A stretch of 14,985 bases of DNA from an uncultured Treponema sp. (GTDB taxonomy: Bacteria; Spirochaetota; Spirochaetia; Treponematales; Treponemataceae), in assembly GCA_934699065.1 (NCBI GenBank), contig CAKUWD010000058.1, positions 1 through 14,985 of the forward strand. Direction: 5' to 3'. The position numbers were made by a program, and so were the translations under genes. The notes beneath the pieces are model-generated. The model worked only from the letters and a program-made list of their open reading frames with translations. It was not told where the DNA came from and did not search any database. Each line of letters begins with the position of its first letter. The stretch's first letter is position 1. Below are positions 13,912 through 14,985 of the stretch, one piece after another.

Positions 13912-14757
13912 TTATCTAGTGATGTAGGAAACAGACCCATAACGTAAATCAACTGCAGAAACCTCGTTATCTGTACCAATCTGATTCACAACATCAAGTA
14001 CTACTAGCATATACTTTAACGCGTCTTCATTCAAGGCACGGTCTGTAAGAACTTTTACCTTGGATTGTGACGGAATTAAAGCAAGCTCGTAGTTACCAGA
14101 ATCTTTAGGAAGAACACAAATTTCAGAAATACTTGCAAAATAATGCTGAGGCATTTCGCTGATTTTTGAAATCTGATCAATGAGAGGTCTGTATTTTGCA
14201 GGAATTCTCATTCCTTTTGACATATATTCAACAGGAAGCCCTGAAACTATTGGAAGAGTCTCTTCTGCAGAAGCCTTCTTTCCAGGAAAAAGAACTCCGT
14301 TTTTATCTATCTGAACTGGCGCTGTACATCCATGATCCATTATAAAAGTAACGGCAACCGGTTCACGTTCTGTTACATTAACATAAATTTTATCCGGGAA
14401 CTTCTTTTCTACAGAAACATGATCAATTCCAGCCTCTGAAGAAAGAAGTGCCACTGCCTGTTCAACATCAAAATCAAACCAGCTTGTACTGTTCATAGGA
14501 AGCAAAAGTCTTGCGATTTCTTCTGCAGAATACTCTTTCTGTCCTGTAACAGTTACCTTAGGACTGGAAAAACTAGGCATAATGTACTTGTAAATCACAA
14601 GTTCACAAAGAAGTGCAAAACATAGTACACAGAAAATCACTTTAATAAATTTGATTTTCTTTTCCGTTTTTCCGTCTGATGAGCCTTCATAATCATCTGA
14701 TAGAAAATAATTTTCTTTCAAATACTCATCTGCGACTAACAAACTCACATCACTCAT
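13912..14757 (-). CDS. ftsQ: Cell division protein FtsQ/DivIB
   Basis: 281 residues. It is a bitopic inner-membrane divisome protein that links early and late division proteins. A cytoplasmic N-terminus of about 36 residues is followed by one membrane segment (about 37-56). The periplasmic POTRA domain begins at PKVTVTGQKEYSAEEI (about residue 66) and runs to VNVTEREPVA. After it comes the FtsQ-type beta domain with IDKNGVLFPG, LPIVSGL and a final region around ALKYMLVVLDVV. An AAGGTGG Shine-Dalgarno lies about 11 nt before the ATG. It follows ftsW by 18 nt. The sequence is weakly conserved, as is normal for this family, and position plus topology make the call firm. Confidence 0.92.
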   Translation of the reverse strand: MSDVSLLVADEYLKENYFLSDDYEGSSDGKTEKKIKFIKVIFCVLCFALLCELVIYKYIMPSFSSPKVTVTGQKEYSAEEIARLLLPMNSTSWFDFDVEQAVALLSSEAGIDHVSVEKKFPDKIYVNVTEREPVAVTFIMDHGCTAPVQIDKNGVLFPGKKASAEETLPIVSGLPVEYMSKGMRIPAKYRPLIDQISKISEMPQHYFASISEICVLPKDSGNYELALIPSQSKVKVLTDRALNEDALKYMLVVLDVVNQIGTDNEVSAVDLRYGSVSYITR

Positions 14758-14775
14758 TTTTTCTCATCCACCTTT

Positions 14776-14985
14776 TTATAAGTAAGAAAGTGACTCTATA
14801 TTAATTTCGTCACTTTCTGACATTTTTTCATCTATTTTTTCACAACGTGAAGCATTTACAATAAAACCGCACATTGCAAGTGTTATAATTATCGAAGTTC
14901 CACCAAGCGAGAAGAAAGGAAGGTTAATACCTGTAGAAGGAAGAAGTCCGCAAACTACCATTGTATTAACAAGCGACTGCAAAAC
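14776..14985 (-). CDS. ftsW: Cell division protein FtsW (SEDS family), C-terminal fragment
   Basis: Only the last 69 codons are inside the window; the gene continues beyond the right edge. The signature of SEDS peptidoglycan polymerases is clear: NTMVVCGLLPSTGINLPF followed by FSLGGTS, then the last membrane helix (IIITLAMCGFIVNAS) and a short acidic cytoplasmic tail. RodA shares this signature. FtsW is chosen because ftsQ, ftsA and ftsZ follow at once. Confidence 0.9.
   Translation of the reverse strand, partial: VLQSLVNTMVVCGLLPSTGINLPFFSLGGTSIIITLAMCGFIVNASRCEKIDEKMSESDEINIESLSYL

Overview
The window looks like a chromosomal segment of a host- or gut-associated spirochaete, most likely Treponema. 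The main reason is the gene order on the minus strand, read from right to left: ftsW (3' end) - ftsQ/divIB - ftsA - ftsZ - Xer-type tyrosine recombinase - TPR lipoprotein - dprA - topA. As I recall it, this matches the division/dprA/topA block of treponemes. The genus is inferred from gene order and protein character, not from a search.

Right part (about 6.3-15 kb): a tight block of core genes on the minus strand with gaps of roughly 7-90 bases and one overlap (TPR gene/dprA, 20 nt). FtsW and FtsQ are membrane divisome proteins. FtsA anchors FtsZ to the membrane. The Xer recombinase probably resolves chromosome dimers. DprA handles incoming single-stranded DNA, and TopA relaxes negative supercoils.

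Middle part (about 4.2-6.3 kb): an AT-rich accessory stretch between glpK and topA. It holds an acyltransferase-3 membrane protein (minus), a small XRE regulator (plus) with a perfect 15-bp-arm palindrome between the two, a strong promoter driving a compact structured small RNA of about 70 nt with its own terminator (plus), and a small LPD3-like (BECR nuclease fold) protein (minus) placed 9 nt behind topA. A GC-rich intergenic repeat separates this stretch from glpK. It is the least ordinary part of the window, and the small RNA is its most interesting item.

Left part (1 to about 4.15 kb): a glycerol/glycerol-3-phosphate catabolic cluster on the minus strand. It has glycerol kinase (glpK), a GlpA-like FAD oxidoreductase with a C-terminal [2Fe-2S] BFD-type domain, and a second FAD/NAD(P) pyridine-nucleotide-type oxidoreductase that runs off the left edge. 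GlpK would make glycerol-3-phosphate; the two flavoproteins probably oxidise it together to dihydroxyacetone phosphate. A pair of inverted REP-like hairpins sits between glpK and the GlpA-like gene.

No tRNA, rRNA, CRISPR array or insertion-sequence transposase was seen.
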